Assembly (NCBI RefSeq): GCF_016820445.1
Contig: NZ_JADHDT010000008.1
Coordinates: forward strand, 62,001-126,000
Reading direction: 5' to 3'
Length of the DNA stretch: 64,000 nucleotides
From: Sphingomonas beigongshangi
Lineage (GTDB): Bacteria > Pseudomonadota > Alphaproteobacteria > Sphingomonadales > Sphingomonadaceae
The translations under genes were made by a program, and so were the position numbers. The first letter of the stretch is position 1; each line of letters begins with the position of its first letter. Of this stretch, positions 1-8,746 are shown one piece after another. The notes below the pieces were generated by a model. It did not search any database, was not told the origin of the DNA, and saw nothing but the letters and a program-made list of their open reading frames with translations.

Positions 1-800
1 GCCGCCATGTCGTCGTTGGACGAAAAGATCGCCGTGGGCGGTTCCACCCGATCGAGCAGCTGCTCGGCCGCGTCCAGGCCCGATCGATAGGTATACAGAC
101 CTTGGACGATCAGCGACGGATCCTCCGCGATTCCCGCATCCGCCAGTGCGGCGCGAAACCCTTCGAGCCGTTCCGCGGACGCCGCAAGATTCGGGTCCCC
201 CTTGATGAAGCCGATGCGTCGGTGGCCGAGCTGCATGATGTGGCGCGTCATCGTCGCTGCGGCGGCGTGATCGTCGATCCGGATTGCCAGCCGGTCCTCA
301 TCACGCATCGCGGTGGCGACGGACACGGCACACACGTTCGCCTCGTCGAGCAGCGCGAGCAGCGCTGGTGCCTCGCAAAGGGGCGGCGGCAGGATGATAC
401 CGTCGATACCGCTCGCGATGAGATGCTGCGCCCGCTCGAGTTCGTGATCGCCGAGCTCACATTTCTCGACCACGATCTGCACGTCGCTGCGGCTCGCCTG
501 ATCGAGACTGCCGAGCAGGAACTCGCTGAGGAAGCCGGCGCTCGGATTGCTGTAGAGCAGACCGATGCGAAGCTGCCCTGCCCCGGCCAGGCTGCGCGCC
601 GCGCGATTGGGCGAATAGCCCAAAGTCGCGATCGCGGCATTGACGACTTCGCGGGTGGCGGGGCGAACGTTGTTCTCGCTGTTGATGACGCGCGACACCG
701 TCATCGGCGAGACGCCCGCCAGCTTGGCGACGTCGCTGATGGTCGGCGCGGAGCCGGATCGCCGCGACGGGCGCGGCGGGGCGGCGGTGCTGGAATCCAT
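1..800 (-). CDS. LacI-family transcriptional regulator (3' end cut by window)
   Basis: The first 266 residues of a LacI/GalR repressor are present; the C-terminus lies outside the window. After a Ser/Pro/Arg-rich leader, an N-terminal LacI-type HTH reads TISDVAKLAGVSPMTVSRVI (about residues 20-39). A periplasmic-binding-protein-like sensor domain follows (LRIGLLYSNPSAG, then GHRRIGFIKGDPN, then FSSNDDMAA). The ATG at 798-800 is chosen because the HTH lies just downstream of it. The gene is divergent from a GH43-xylB-xylA operon whose promoter carries two LacI-like operators, so a pentose- or xyloside-responsive repressor (XylR-like) is the likely role. The ligand is inferred from neighbours only. 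Confidence 0.93.
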   Translation of the reverse strand, partial: MDSSTAAPPRPSRRSGSAPTISDVAKLAGVSPMTVSRVINSENNVRPATREVVNAAIATLGYSPNRAARSLAGAGQLRIGLLYSNPSAGFLSEFLLGSLDQASRSDVQIVVEKCELGDHELERAQHLIASGIDGIILPPPLCEAPALLALLDEANVCAVSVATAMRDEDRLAIRIDDHAAAATMTRHIMQLGHRRIGFIKGDPNLAASAERLEGFRAALADAGIAEDPSLIVQGLYTYRSGLDAAEQLLDRVEPPTAIFSSNDDMA

Positions 801-879
801 GATCGTTTCGGTGCCGTCCAAGCTGAATGCGGCATGACATGAACCGATCTGCGGTGGCCCACAAGAGCGAGGATGTGAA

Positions 880-893
880 TGAAACCGCTTGCA
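880..893. promoter_or_regulatory. LacI-type operator O1, overlapping the -35 box
   Basis: TGAAACCGCTTGCA fits the LacI-family consensus TGAAANCGNTTTCA with one mismatch. It covers most of the -35 hexamer TTGCAC (889-894) of the operon promoter, so a bound repressor would block RNA polymerase. Its centre is 34 bp, about three helical turns, from a second site at 914-927. Confidence 0.7.
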
Positions 894-917
894 CCCACTC
901 CAGTCGCTCAATATGGT
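889..917 (+). promoter_or_regulatory. Sigma70-type promoter of the GH43-xylB-xylA operon
   Basis: TTGCAC (889-894), a 17-nt spacer, then TATGGT (912-917). It would start transcription near 924 and leave a leader of about 65 nt before the GH43 ATG at 991. Both hexamers overlap LacI-like operators. Called from spacing and hexamer match only. Confidence 0.6.
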
Positions 918-927
918 AGCGCTATCT
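914..927. promoter_or_regulatory. LacI-type operator O2, overlapping the -10 box
   Basis: TGGTAGCGCTATCT is a near-palindrome with a central AGCGCT, like the xylose-repressor operators described in Caulobacter-type bacteria. It overlaps the -10 hexamer and the expected start site. It differs in sequence from O1, so either the regulator tolerates both or two LacI proteins act here. Confidence 0.65.
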
Positions 928-990
928 CGATCGGAATCGGTCGTACAGGTCTCGAAAGAAGACCGCTCGTCAGGGAGGGATTTCGCGTTC

Positions 991-2088
991 ATGCACCAAC
1001 GCCTATACCGTGCGCTTGCCGCATTCGCGCTCGCCGCATCCAGTACCCTTGCGCTGGCACAAAACAGTGCGCCTGTATCCTCCCCGGACCCGCGTAGCCC
1101 CGAGGGCAAGCGCTATCTGGCGCAGCCGCTCGTGCGCGACCTCTTCTTTGCCGACCCGTCGGCCCATGTCTTCAATGGCCGAATCTACGTCTATCCGAGC
1201 CACGACGTCGACGCGGGTATTCCCGACGACGACTTGGGCAGCGAATATGCGATGCACGATTATCGCGTGCTGAGCATGGATCGCATCGGTGGTCCGGTGA
1301 CCGTGCATCCGGTGGCGCTGGATGTGAAGGACATACCATGGGCGTCGCAGCAGACCTGGGCACCCGACGCCGCCTATCGGAACGGCACCTACTATCTCTA
1401 TTTCCCCGCCCGCGACAAAGCCGGCGTCTTCCGCATCGGCGTCGCGACATCAAAGTCGCCGACCGGTCCGTTCAAGGCCGATCCGCAGCCGATCCGCGGC
1501 AGCTTCTCGATGGATCCGGCGGTCTTCACCGACACCGATGGACAGAGCTACATGTACTTCGGCGGCATTTGGGGCGGCCAGTTGCAGCGATGGGCGACGG
1601 GTCGTTACGCCCCCAAGGCCGGCGATACCGATCTCAAGCAGGACGCCAAGCCTGCGCTGATGCCGAAGATCGCGCGCATGGCGCCGGACATGAAGCAGTT
1701 CGCCGAGCCGCCCCGCGACGTCGTCATCCTCGACGAGCACGGCAAGCCCATGCTGGGCGGCGATCACGACCGCCGCTTCTTCGAGGCATCATGGGCGTTC
1801 AAGCGCGACGGCAGATATTATTTCACCTATTCGACGGGCGACACGCATTTCATCAACTATGCGATCGGCACGTCGCCCTATGGGCCCTTTCGTTATGCAG
1901 GACATGTGCTGCTGCCGGTGCAGGGTTGGACCTCCCACCATTCGATCGTCGAGTTCCAGGGCAAGTGGTGGCTGTTCTATCATGACACGCAGCTGAGCAA
2001 CAGAAACCACCTTCGCTCGGCGAAGGTGACGGAACTCACCTTCAATCCCGACGGCACGATCCGCACCGTCAATCCGTTCAAGGACTGA
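991..2088 (+). CDS. Exported glycoside hydrolase, GH43 family (xylosidase/arabinofuranosidase type)
   Basis: A 365-aa protein. It starts MHQRLYRALAAF and continues as a clear signal peptide ending near LALAQ, so it is exported. The mature part is a single five-bladed beta-propeller typical of GH43. The catalytic Asp candidates are in FFADPSAHVFNGRIY (base) and SMDPAVF (pKa modulator), and the acid Glu candidate is in FFEASWAFKRDGRYY. The ATG at 991 is chosen over upstream in-frame starts because it follows GGGAGGGA-like Shine-Dalgarno sequence at 972-980 and opens the signal peptide. It is the first gene of an operon with xylB and xylA, suggesting it frees xylose or arabinose from side chains or oligosaccharides in the periplasm. 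The exact substrate cannot be read from sequence. Confidence 0.9.
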   Translation: MHQRLYRALAAFALAASSTLALAQNSAPVSSPDPRSPEGKRYLAQPLVRDLFFADPSAHVFNGRIYVYPSHDVDAGIPDDDLGSEYAMHDYRVLSMDRIGGPVTVHPVALDVKDIPWASQQTWAPDAAYRNGTYYLYFPARDKAGVFRIGVATSKSPTGPFKADPQPIRGSFSMDPAVFTDTDGQSYMYFGGIWGGQLQRWATGRYAPKAGDTDLKQDAKPALMPKIARMAPDMKQFAEPPRDVVILDEHGKPMLGGDHDRRFFEASWAFKRDGRYYFTYSTGDTHFINYAIGTSPYGPFRYAGHVLLPVQGWTSHHSIVEFQGKWWLFYHDTQLSNRNHLRSAKVTELTFNPDGTIRTVNPFKD

Positions 2089-2096
2089 ACCGGACG

Positions 2097-3539
2097 ATGT
2101 ATCTGGGCATCGACATCGGTACATCCGGGGTGAAGGCGGTCGCACTCGATGACAGCGGCAGCGTCGTCGGACAGGGCAATGCGCCGCTGACGGTTCAGCG
2201 CCCGCATCCATCATGGTCCGAACAGGACCCGGACGCGTGGTGGACGGCGACGACGGCGGCGGTGCAGGCGATCGACCCCGTCATCCGCCGCGACGTGCGC
2301 GCTATCGGGCTGGCTGGCCAGATGCATGGGGCGACGCTGCTGGGTGGCGATGACCGGCCGCTCCGACCGGCGATCCTGTGGAACGACGGGCGCTCCTTCG
2401 CCGAATGCGCCGCGCTTGAGGCAGAAACACCGGCGTTCCATGCGATCGGCGGCAATCTGGTGATGCCAGGCTTTACCGCGCCCAAACTTGCCTGGGTCCG
2501 CGCGCACGAGCCGGACGTGTTCGCACGGACCGAAACCGTGCTGCTGCCGAAGGACTATGTGCGGCTGGTGATGACCGGCGAGAAGGCATCCGACATGTCG
2601 GATGCCGCCGGCACGTTGTGGATGGATGTCGCGGCACGGACCTGGAGCGAGACGCTTCTCGCAGCCACGGGTCTCTCGACGGCGCATATGCCGCGGCTTG
2701 TCGAGGGAAGCGAGACCGCGGGCATGCTGCGCGCCGATATCGCCGCATTCTGGGGCATGGCGCAGGTCCCGGTGGCGGGCGGCGGCGGCGACAATGCGGC
2801 GGGTGCCGCCGGGGTCGGCGTCGTGGGTGACGGAGACGCCTTGCTCTCGCTCGGCACATCGGGCGTAATTTTCGTCGCGACGCGCGACTTCAGACCTAAC
2901 GTCGCCGGCGCGGTGCACGCCTTCTGCCATTGCCTTCCCGACATGTGGCACCAGATGGCCGTCCATCTGTCAGCCGCGGCCTGTATCGACTGGGTGGCGC
3001 GCATCACGGGCGCGGCAGGAGCCGCCGACCTGTTCGCGCGCGCGGAGCAAGCCGGCCCCGCAAGCGGGCCCGAGCTGTTCCTACCGTACCTGTCGGGCGA
3101 GCGGACACCGCACAACGATCCGCAAGTGCGCGGCGGCTTCCTGCGGCTGGACCACGATACCGACCCGGCACGCCTCGCCCAGGCCGTGCTGGAGGGCGTC
3201 GGTTTCGCGTTTGCGGACGGTCTCGCCGTGCTGCGCGAGGCCGGCACGACGATCGACCGCCTGGCGGTGATCGGCGGCGGCGCCCGCTCCCGCTACTGGG
3301 GTCAAACGCTCGCGGCCGCCATGGGCGTTCCCCTCGTGTACCTCCACGGCGGCGAAGTCGGACCGGCGCTCGGCGCGGCGCGCCTCGCCCGGCTCGCGGT
3401 CGATGGGGGCGACCCGGCCGACATCTGCCGCCCGCCCCCGGTCGCGCATGTCATCGAGCCCGATCCGACGATCGCCGCGCGCCTCGCCCCGAAATACGCC
3501 GCCTATCGCGACGCCTATTCCCGCATAAGGACCCTTTGA
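2097..3539 (+). CDS. xylB: Xylulokinase
   Basis: Phosphorylates D-xylulose to xylulose 5-phosphate with ATP in the cytoplasm. At 480 aa it has normal length for the FGGY kinase family. It shows the N-terminal phosphate-binding strand [14 protein letters not shown], an MHGATLL substrate loop, [14 protein letters not shown], the LSLGTSGV ATPase motif, and the C-terminal [12 protein letters not shown] adenosine motif. It begins 8 bp after the GH43 stop and ends 2 bp before xylA, so the three genes are one transcript. Xylose isomerase next to it makes the xylulose assignment strong over glycerol or ribulose kinase. Confidence 0.97.
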   Translation: MYLGIDIGTSGVKAVALDDSGSVVGQGNAPLTVQRPHPSWSEQDPDAWWTATTAAVQAIDPVIRRDVRAIGLAGQMHGATLLGGDDRPLRPAILWNDGRSFAECAALEAETPAFHAIGGNLVMPGFTAPKLAWVRAHEPDVFARTETVLLPKDYVRLVMTGEKASDMSDAAGTLWMDVAARTWSETLLAATGLSTAHMPRLVEGSETAGMLRADIAAFWGMAQVPVAGGGGDNAAGAAGVGVVGDGDALLSLGTSGVIFVATRDFRPNVAGAVHAFCHCLPDMWHQMAVHLSAAACIDWVARITGAAGAADLFARAEQAGPASGPELFLPYLSGERTPHNDPQVRGGFLRLDHDTDPARLAQAVLEGVGFAFADGLAVLREAGTTIDRLAVIGGGARSRYWGQTLAAAMGVPLVYLHGGEVGPALGAARLARLAVDGGDPADICRPPPVAHVIEPDPTIAARLAPKYAAYRDAYSRIRTL

Positions 3540-3541
3540 GC

Positions 3542-4849
3542 ATGGCCGACTTCTTCGCCGACATTCCGCAGATCCGCTACGAAGGGCCGGACAGCGACAA
3601 CGAACTCGCCTACCGTTTCTACGACAAGTCGCGGGTCGTTCTGGGCAAGACGATGGAGGAGCATCTGCGCTTCGCGGCATGCTTCTGGCACACCTTCTGC
3701 TGGCCCGGCAGCGACGTGTTCGGCGGCGGCACGTTCGATCGCCCGTGGCACCGCGGCGCCAACGACGCCGATGCCGCGGCGGAGAAGCGCCGGGTCGCCT
3801 TCGACTTCTTCACCAAGCTCGACATTCCCTATTACTGCTTCCACGACGTCGACGTCATGGCGGACGCGCGAACGGTCGCCGAACATCGCGCGCATTTCGC
3901 GCAGGCGGTCGATCATCTCGAACAGCTTCAGGCCGCGTCAGGCCGCAAGCTGCTGTGGGGAACAGCCAATCTGTTCAGCCATCCGCGCTTCGCCGCCGGC
4001 GGCGCGACCAATCCCGACCCCGAAGTCTTCGCCTTCGGTGCGATGCAGGTCCGCGATGCGCTGGAAGCCACGCACCGGCTGGGTGGCAGCAACTACGTGC
4101 TTTGGGGCGGCCGCGAAGGCTATGAGACCCTGCACAACACCGATCTGAAGCGTGAACTCGACAATCTCGGCCGGTTCCTCAGCCTCGTCGTCGAGCACAA
4201 GCACAAGATCGGTTTCGCCGGCACGATCCTGATCGAGCCCAAGCCGCACGAGCCGACGAAGCACCAATATGACTTCGACACCGCAACGGTTTACGGCTTC
4301 CTAAAGCGCTACGGGCTCGAAAACGAGGTCCGCGTCAATATCGAGGCCAACCATGCGACCCTGTCGGGGCACACGTTCGAGCATGAGATCGCGACCGCCG
4401 GGGCGCTCGGCATCTTCGGTTCGATCGACGCCAACCGCGGCGACCCGCAGAATGGCTGGGACACCGACCAGTTTCCCAATTCGGTCGAGGAAATGACGCT
4501 CGCGGTCCTCGAGATCCTGCGCGCCGGCGGCTTCACCACCGGCGGCTTCAACTTCGACGCGAAGGTACGTCGTCAGTCGATCGACGCCGTCGACCTGTTC
4601 CACGGTCACATCGGCGGGATCGACGTGGTCGCCAAGGGTCTGCTGAACGCCGCCGCCCTGATCGAGGACGGCCGCCTCGACGCGATCAAGACGGAGCGAT
4701 ACGCAGGCTGGGACGCCGCCTTCGGCCAGGAGATCGCGACGCTGGACCTCGCCGGCATCGCGGACCTGGCCGTCGCACGCGACATCGATCCCCGGCCGAG
4801 GTCCGGCCGGCAAGAGCGGATCGAGAATATCATCAACCGCTTCCTCTGA
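3542..4849 (+). CDS. xylA: Xylose isomerase
   Basis: Converts D-xylose to D-xylulose using two divalent metals. The protein is 435 aa. His101 and Asp104 of the catalytic pair sit in CFHDVDV at exactly the classical positions. [47 protein letters not shown] and the metal-ligand segment [19 protein letters not shown] are all present. The start [15 protein letters not shown] is 2 bp after the xylB stop, with an AAGGA-like ribosome site inside xylB. A 12-bp hairpin follows the stop. With xylB it completes the isomerase route into the pentose phosphate pathway. Confidence 0.98.
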   Translation: MADFFADIPQIRYEGPDSDNELAYRFYDKSRVVLGKTMEEHLRFAACFWHTFCWPGSDVFGGGTFDRPWHRGANDADAAAEKRRVAFDFFTKLDIPYYCFHDVDVMADARTVAEHRAHFAQAVDHLEQLQAASGRKLLWGTANLFSHPRFAAGGATNPDPEVFAFGAMQVRDALEATHRLGGSNYVLWGGREGYETLHNTDLKRELDNLGRFLSLVVEHKHKIGFAGTILIEPKPHEPTKHQYDFDTATVYGFLKRYGLENEVRVNIEANHATLSGHTFEHEIATAGALGIFGSIDANRGDPQNGWDTDQFPNSVEEMTLAVLEILRAGGFTTGGFNFDAKVRRQSIDAVDLFHGHIGGIDVVAKGLLNAAALIEDGRLDAIKTERYAGWDAAFGQEIATLDLAGIADLAVARDIDPRPRSGRQERIENIINRFL

Positions 4850-4858
4850 TCATCGCGC

Positions 4859-4890
4859 CCGCCGCGTCGGTCCGGTGTCCGACGCGGCGG
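4859..4890 (+). terminator. Hairpin after xylA
   Basis: A perfect 12-bp stem (4859-4870 with 4879-4890), GC-rich, with an 8-nt loop, 9 bp after the xylA stop. No run of T follows, so it may act as an mRNA-stabilising or weak terminator structure rather than a classical intrinsic terminator. Confidence 0.55.
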
Positions 4891-4980
4891 CAACTACCAG
4901 CCGAACTACCAGGCGCGGAGTGCTTTTGCGCCATATCCCGCGGGGCCTGCGGCACCTATTGTTCATGACGGAGGACTGCC

Positions 4981-5145
4981 ATGGACGATGTTGCCGAAAT
5001 GGAACGCGACTATCTCATCATGCGGCGCGACGCGCATGCGGTCCGTGCCCTTCAATGCGCCGATCCCGTCGCCCGCTCCCTGCATGAACGCTTCGCCGCG
5101 GCCTATGACGAGCGCGCCGCGAGCCTCGTGGTAGATGACGACTAG
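4981..5145 (+). CDS. Small hypothetical protein, 54 aa
   Basis: A short reading frame, MDDVAEMERDYLIMRRDAHA to LVVDDD, preceded by GGAGG about 8 bp upstream of its ATG, which supports real translation. The product is acidic and probably alpha-helical, with no signal peptide or membrane segment. I do not recognise the family. It sits alone between the xylose operon and the CsbD gene and may belong with the downstream stress group. Confidence 0.6.
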   Translation: MDDVAEMERDYLIMRRDAHAVRALQCADPVARSLHERFAAAYDERAASLVVDDD

Positions 5146-5195
5146 TCCTTCCACGCAAAAATACCAGGACCGACCTCTCTTCACATAGGTTTATG

Positions 5196-5210
5196 CGACC
5201 GGACCGGTCG
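5196..5210. repeat. 15-bp perfect palindrome in the spacer before the CsbD gene
   Basis: CGACCGGACCGGTCG (7-bp arms around one base) lies in the 266-bp gap 5146-5411. It could be an operator for the downstream gene or just a GC-rich chance palindrome. The rest of that gap shows no recognisable gene; no EcfG-type GGAAC/GTT promoter was seen. Confidence 0.3.
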
Positions 5211-5411
5211 TAATTCGCGCCCGGCGGTGTGAAGGACGTCGATGCTCCGTTTCGTCATCCGCAAGGCCCGGCGCCTGGCGACCGCCCGCAGTTCGCGGCG
5301 CGAGCGTGCGCCGTCGCGCCTGCCCGACCGGACGTAGCGCCGATTGGTGCCAGCTGCGCCGATGGTCGCCGCATCGCACTGTCCCTTTCCTCAACGATGA
5401 AGGATTTCGCC

Positions 5412-5864
5412 ATGAACAAGAACGAACTGCACGGCGGTGCCCGCTATGTCGGCGGCAAGGTCGAGAAGGCGGTCGGCGACGCGGTTGGCAGCCGCGACTG
5501 GCAGGTCGCTGGCGTGGTCGATCAGGTCGCGGGCGGCGCCGAGAATCTGTATGGTCGTGCGCGCTCGATCGGCGAGGACGCGGTCGACGCCGCTCCGGCC
5601 ATCGCGGACCATGCTAGGGAAAAGCTCGCGGATGCCGCCGACGCGATCGGTGAGACCGCGCACCGGACGGTGGAACAGGCCCGCGAGGCGGCGGGTCGCG
5701 CGGGCGAGACCGTACAGCGCGTTGCGGGCCAGGCGAGCGATGCCGCGCGCCGCGGCGGCAAGGACGCGAACGCCGCGATGTCCGCCAACGCGCTGCTGTG
5801 GGCCGTCGGCGCCGCGATCGGCGGCTACGCCCTCGGCTGGCTGATCCACGGCCGCACCGCGTAA
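5412..5864 (+). CDS. CsbD-like stress protein with C-terminal membrane anchor
   Basis: A 150-aa protein. The N-terminal part (MNKNELHGGARYVGGKVEKA, residues 1-60) resembles the CsbD family of small general-stress proteins. The middle is an Ala/Gly-rich amphipathic repeat region. The end, ANALLWAVGAAIGGYALGWL, is a single membrane helix. The start at 5412 follows GAAGGA and opens the conserved domain; upstream in-frame codons are not needed. The next gene starts 8 bp after the stop. Family members are stress-induced but lack a defined biochemical role. Confidence 0.8.
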   Translation: MNKNELHGGARYVGGKVEKAVGDAVGSRDWQVAGVVDQVAGGAENLYGRARSIGEDAVDAAPAIADHAREKLADAADAIGETAHRTVEQAREAAGRAGETVQRVAGQASDAARRGGKDANAAMSANALLWAVGAAIGGYALGWLIHGRTA

Positions 5865-5872
5865 GGCTGCGC

Positions 5873-7384
5873 ATGGCCGCGTCGCTCAAATCCCTTCGCG
5901 AGACTGTCGACCTGAGGCACCTGCGTCAGATCATCGCGGGGCTCGACGAGGGGGTGATCCTCGTCGACCCCGACCAGAGCCTGCTCTGGGCGAATGATGC
6001 CGCGCTGCGCATGCATGGCGTCGAGCGCCTGGCGCAGCTCGGCGCGGACGTCGACGAATATCGCGAGCGGTTCCAGTTGCGCTACCGCAACAACCACCGC
6101 CTCGAGGCCGACGATTATCCGATCGAGCGGGTCGTCGCGGGCGATTCCTTTTCCGAGGTCGTCGTAGAGGTCACCGTCGCGGGCGAGGATGCGCCGCGCT
6201 GGGTGCACCAGGTCCGCAGCCTGGTCCTCAACGACGCGGACGAGGATGCGCCGAGCTGCGTCGTGCTCGTCATCCAGGACGTCACGGCACGGTACGAGGC
6301 CGAGGATCGCTTCGAACAGTCGTTCAACGCCAATCCTGCGCCAGCCGTGATCTGCCGCCTGTCCGATCTCCGCTTCGTCAAGGTCAACCAGGGCTTCCTC
6401 GAGATGACCGGCCACAACCGGGACCAGGTCCTGGCAAAGACCGTCTACGAGGTGGACGTCCTGCGCGCTGCGGAGAAGCGCGACCTTGCCAAGGAGCGCC
6501 TGGCCGAGGGACGCACGATCCCGCAGATGGAGGCGGAACTCGCCCTTCCCGATGGCACCACCAAGCTCGTCATCGTGGCCGGTCAGCCGATCGATCTGTC
6601 GGATCAGCCGTGCATGCTGTTCACCTTCGCCGATCTCGAGCCCCGGCGCAAAGCCGAGGCCGCGCTGCGCCACAGCGAGGAACGGTTTACCCGCACGTTT
6701 CAGATGGCGCCGGTGGCGATGGCGATCGGCGCGCGCGACGGTCACCTGCTCTGCGAGATCAACGGCAGTTTCAGCCAGATGACGGGCTATGCATCGGCGG
6801 AGATCATTGGGCGATCGCTGCACGACGTCGGCTTGTGGATCGACGACGCCACCGCGCAGGCGATCGAGGACGGCATTGCAGGCGAGCGGGAGTTGCGCGG
6901 CCACGAGGCGCGCATCCGCAACAAGGATGGCGGCCTGATCGACTGCCTCGTGTCCACCGAAGCGTTCATGCTCGGCGGCGACACGTGCCTGCTCTGGGCG
7001 TTTCAGGACATCACCCAGCGCAAGGCGACGGAGACCGAACTGGTCGAGGCGATCGATGCCGTGATGAAGGACACGAGCTGGTTCAGCCGTTCGATCATGG
7101 ACAAGCTGGCGCGCCTTCGCGCCCCGCAGGACGAGGCGCAAGGCGCGAGCCTGGACGATCTGACCGGCCGCGAGCGCGAGGTGCTCGCGCTCATCTGCCG
7201 TGGTCTTGACGACAAGAGCATCGCGCGGACGCTCGACGTGTCGGGCAACACCGTGCGCAACCACGTCGCCCGCATCTACGCGAAGATCGGGGTCAACCGT
7301 CGAACGGCGGCGGCCGCCTGGGCGCGCGCGCGCGGCTTTGACGGCGATTCGATCGTCATCACCCGTCCGGGAGAGGCACGATGA
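5873..7384 (+). CDS. Triple-PAS sensor with C-terminal LuxR-type DNA-binding domain
   Basis: A 503-aa one-component regulator. PAS-like segments lie near residues 15-140 (GVILVDPDQSLLWANDAA), 145-265 (ANPAPAVICRLSDLRFVKVN) and 275-385 (MAPVAMAIGARDGHLLCEIN, closing with FQDITQRKATE). A LuxR/FixJ HTH sits near 435-490 (DDLTGREREVLALICRGLDD then VSGNTVRNHVARIYAKI). There is no phosphoacceptor or kinase domain, so ligand or redox sensing is direct. It sits between two CsbD-like genes and overlaps the next start by ATGA, so it probably controls this stress group. The ligand is unknown. Confidence 0.85.
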   Translation: MAASLKSLRETVDLRHLRQIIAGLDEGVILVDPDQSLLWANDAALRMHGVERLAQLGADVDEYRERFQLRYRNNHRLEADDYPIERVVAGDSFSEVVVEVTVAGEDAPRWVHQVRSLVLNDADEDAPSCVVLVIQDVTARYEAEDRFEQSFNANPAPAVICRLSDLRFVKVNQGFLEMTGHNRDQVLAKTVYEVDVLRAAEKRDLAKERLAEGRTIPQMEAELALPDGTTKLVIVAGQPIDLSDQPCMLFTFADLEPRRKAEAALRHSEERFTRTFQMAPVAMAIGARDGHLLCEINGSFSQMTGYASAEIIGRSLHDVGLWIDDATAQAIEDGIAGERELRGHEARIRNKDGGLIDCLVSTEAFMLGGDTCLLWAFQDITQRKATETELVEAIDAVMKDTSWFSRSIMDKLARLRAPQDEAQGASLDDLTGREREVLALICRGLDDKSIARTLDVSGNTVRNHVARIYAKIGVNRRTAAAAWARARGFDGDSIVITRPGEAR

Positions 7385-7560
7385 CCGGAAAGAAGACACC
7401 CCCCCTCGCCGGCCCCGACCACGTCCGCGCCGGCAAGGGCGCGGCACGAGAGGCGATCGGCAAGCTGATCGGCGACGACGCCGAAATCCGCAAGGGGCGC
7501 ACCGAACAGGCGGAGGCTGAGGATCCGCCCGCGTCCGACCCTTCCGAAAATTCCCAATAG
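7381..7560 (+). CDS. Small CsbD-like protein, 59 aa
   Basis: The ATG overlaps the stop of the PAS-LuxR gene (ATGA), a sign of translational coupling. The product, MTGKKTPPLAGPDHVRAGKG and onward, contains a short GKGAAREAIGKLIGDDAEIRKG stretch like the core of CsbD proteins, then an acidic Ser/Pro-rich tail. It is hydrophilic with no membrane segment. Likely a stress-induced soluble protein; function not known. Confidence 0.7.
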   Translation: MTGKKTPPLAGPDHVRAGKGAAREAIGKLIGDDAEIRKGRTEQAEAEDPPASDPSENSQ

Positions 7561-7571
7561 CAGGAGCAAAC

Positions 7572-8453
7572 ATGGCAACCAATATGACCACCGGCCTGAC
7601 GCCGCTCGAGGCGTCGGCCGCGACGCGCGGCATCACCCGCATTTCCTGGGGCGCGATATTCGCAGGCGTCGTTATCGCCATCGCCGTCCAGCTGGTGCTC
7701 GGCATTCTCGGCACCGGCATCGGCCTCTCGATGATCGACCCCGTCGAGGGTACGACCCCCGGCGCGACCGGTTTCGGCATCGGCGCCGGCCTGTTTTGGC
7801 TGGTCACCACCGTGGTGGCACTCGGCGCGGGCGGCTATGCCGCGGCGCGCGTCTCGGGCGTGACCGAGCGGTTCGATGCGCTGGTCCATGGCCTCGTCGT
7901 ATGGGGCGTTACGCTGATCCTGACGCTGTATCTGTTGACCAGCGCGGTCGGCGGGATCATCGGCGGCGCATTCCGCACCGTCGGGACGGTAGCGGGTGCG
8001 GCGGGACAGACCGTCGGCGCCGCAGCACCGCAGGCCGCCAAGATCGCGGGCGTCGACCAGAACGACGTCCGCGACGAAGCCGCCGCTTATCTGTCCGACG
8101 CTCCGTCCGATCCGGCGCAGATGACGCCTGAGCAGGCGCAGAAGGAAGTCGCCAAGCAGCTGCCGGCGCTCGCGCGCGGCGGCGCGGACGGCGCGAAGGC
8201 GGAAAGCCGGATCGTTGACATCGTCGCCGCGCAGCGCAAGATCAGCCGCGAGCAGGCGCAGGCGCAGGTCACCCGGGCCAAGGCCGACTTCGTCAAGGCG
8301 AAGGACCAGACGATTGCCTCGGCCAAGACGGCCGCCGACAAGGCTGCCGGCGCCGCCGCCGGTACGTCGTTCGTACTCGTGCTCGCGCTGCTGATCGGCG
8401 CGGCCGCTTCCGCCTTTGGCGCCACGACGGCGACCCGCCGCCGACTGCGCTGA
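7572..8453 (+). CDS. Multi-spanning membrane protein (conserved, unknown function)
   Basis: A 293-aa protein with hydrophobic helices near residues 25-50 (WGAIFAGVVIAIAVQLVLGI), 70-95, 108-130 and at the C-terminus (FVLVLALLIGAAASAFGA). Between them lies a long soluble Ala/Gln-rich loop (about 150-255) with EQAQKEVAKQL-type helical repeats. An AGGAG site precedes the ATG. It lies 11 bp after the mini-CsbD gene in the same stress/envelope operon. Similar proteins recur in sphingomonads next to CsbD-type genes; no biochemical role is known to me. Confidence 0.75.
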   Translation: MATNMTTGLTPLEASAATRGITRISWGAIFAGVVIAIAVQLVLGILGTGIGLSMIDPVEGTTPGATGFGIGAGLFWLVTTVVALGAGGYAAARVSGVTERFDALVHGLVVWGVTLILTLYLLTSAVGGIIGGAFRTVGTVAGAAGQTVGAAAPQAAKIAGVDQNDVRDEAAAYLSDAPSDPAQMTPEQAQKEVAKQLPALARGGADGAKAESRIVDIVAAQRKISREQAQAQVTRAKADFVKAKDQTIASAKTAADKAAGAAAGTSFVLVLALLIGAAASAFGATTATRRRLR

Positions 8454-8518
8454 AGTGTCCGCGGCGGGGTAGCGTATCGGCCCCGCCGCAACCCGTTCAC
8501 CGTTGAAGGAGACGTGTC

Positions 8519-8659
8519 ATGACCCGCAAGATCGGCCTCATCGCCGCGACCGCCGCATTCCTGGCGCTCGCCGCCTGCAACACCGTCAACGGTGCCGGCA
8601 AGGACATCAAGTCCGCGGGCACCGCCATCTCGGATGCGTCGGGCGAACCGAAGAAATGA
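8519..8659 (+). CDS. Entericidin-type small lipoprotein
   Basis: A 46-aa peptide, MTRKIGLIAATAAFLALAAC then NTVNGAGKDIKSAGTAISDA. The lipobox LAAC and the C-N-T-V-x-G-A-G-x-D core are the hallmarks of the EcnA/EcnB entericidin family, membrane lipoproteins linked to stress and cell-death balance. GAAGGAGA precedes the ATG. It follows the membrane-protein gene by 65 bp and is probably the last gene of the stress group; popZ converges from the other side. Confidence 0.88.
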   Translation: MTRKIGLIAATAAFLALAACNTVNGAGKDIKSAGTAISDASGEPKK

Positions 8660-8746
8660 AGCAGCGATGGCCGCGGCGGACGTCGACGGCCATCCGACCT
8701 GATGCAGGCGCCGTCGGAGCGATCCGGCGGCGTCCGTGCATCGGCC

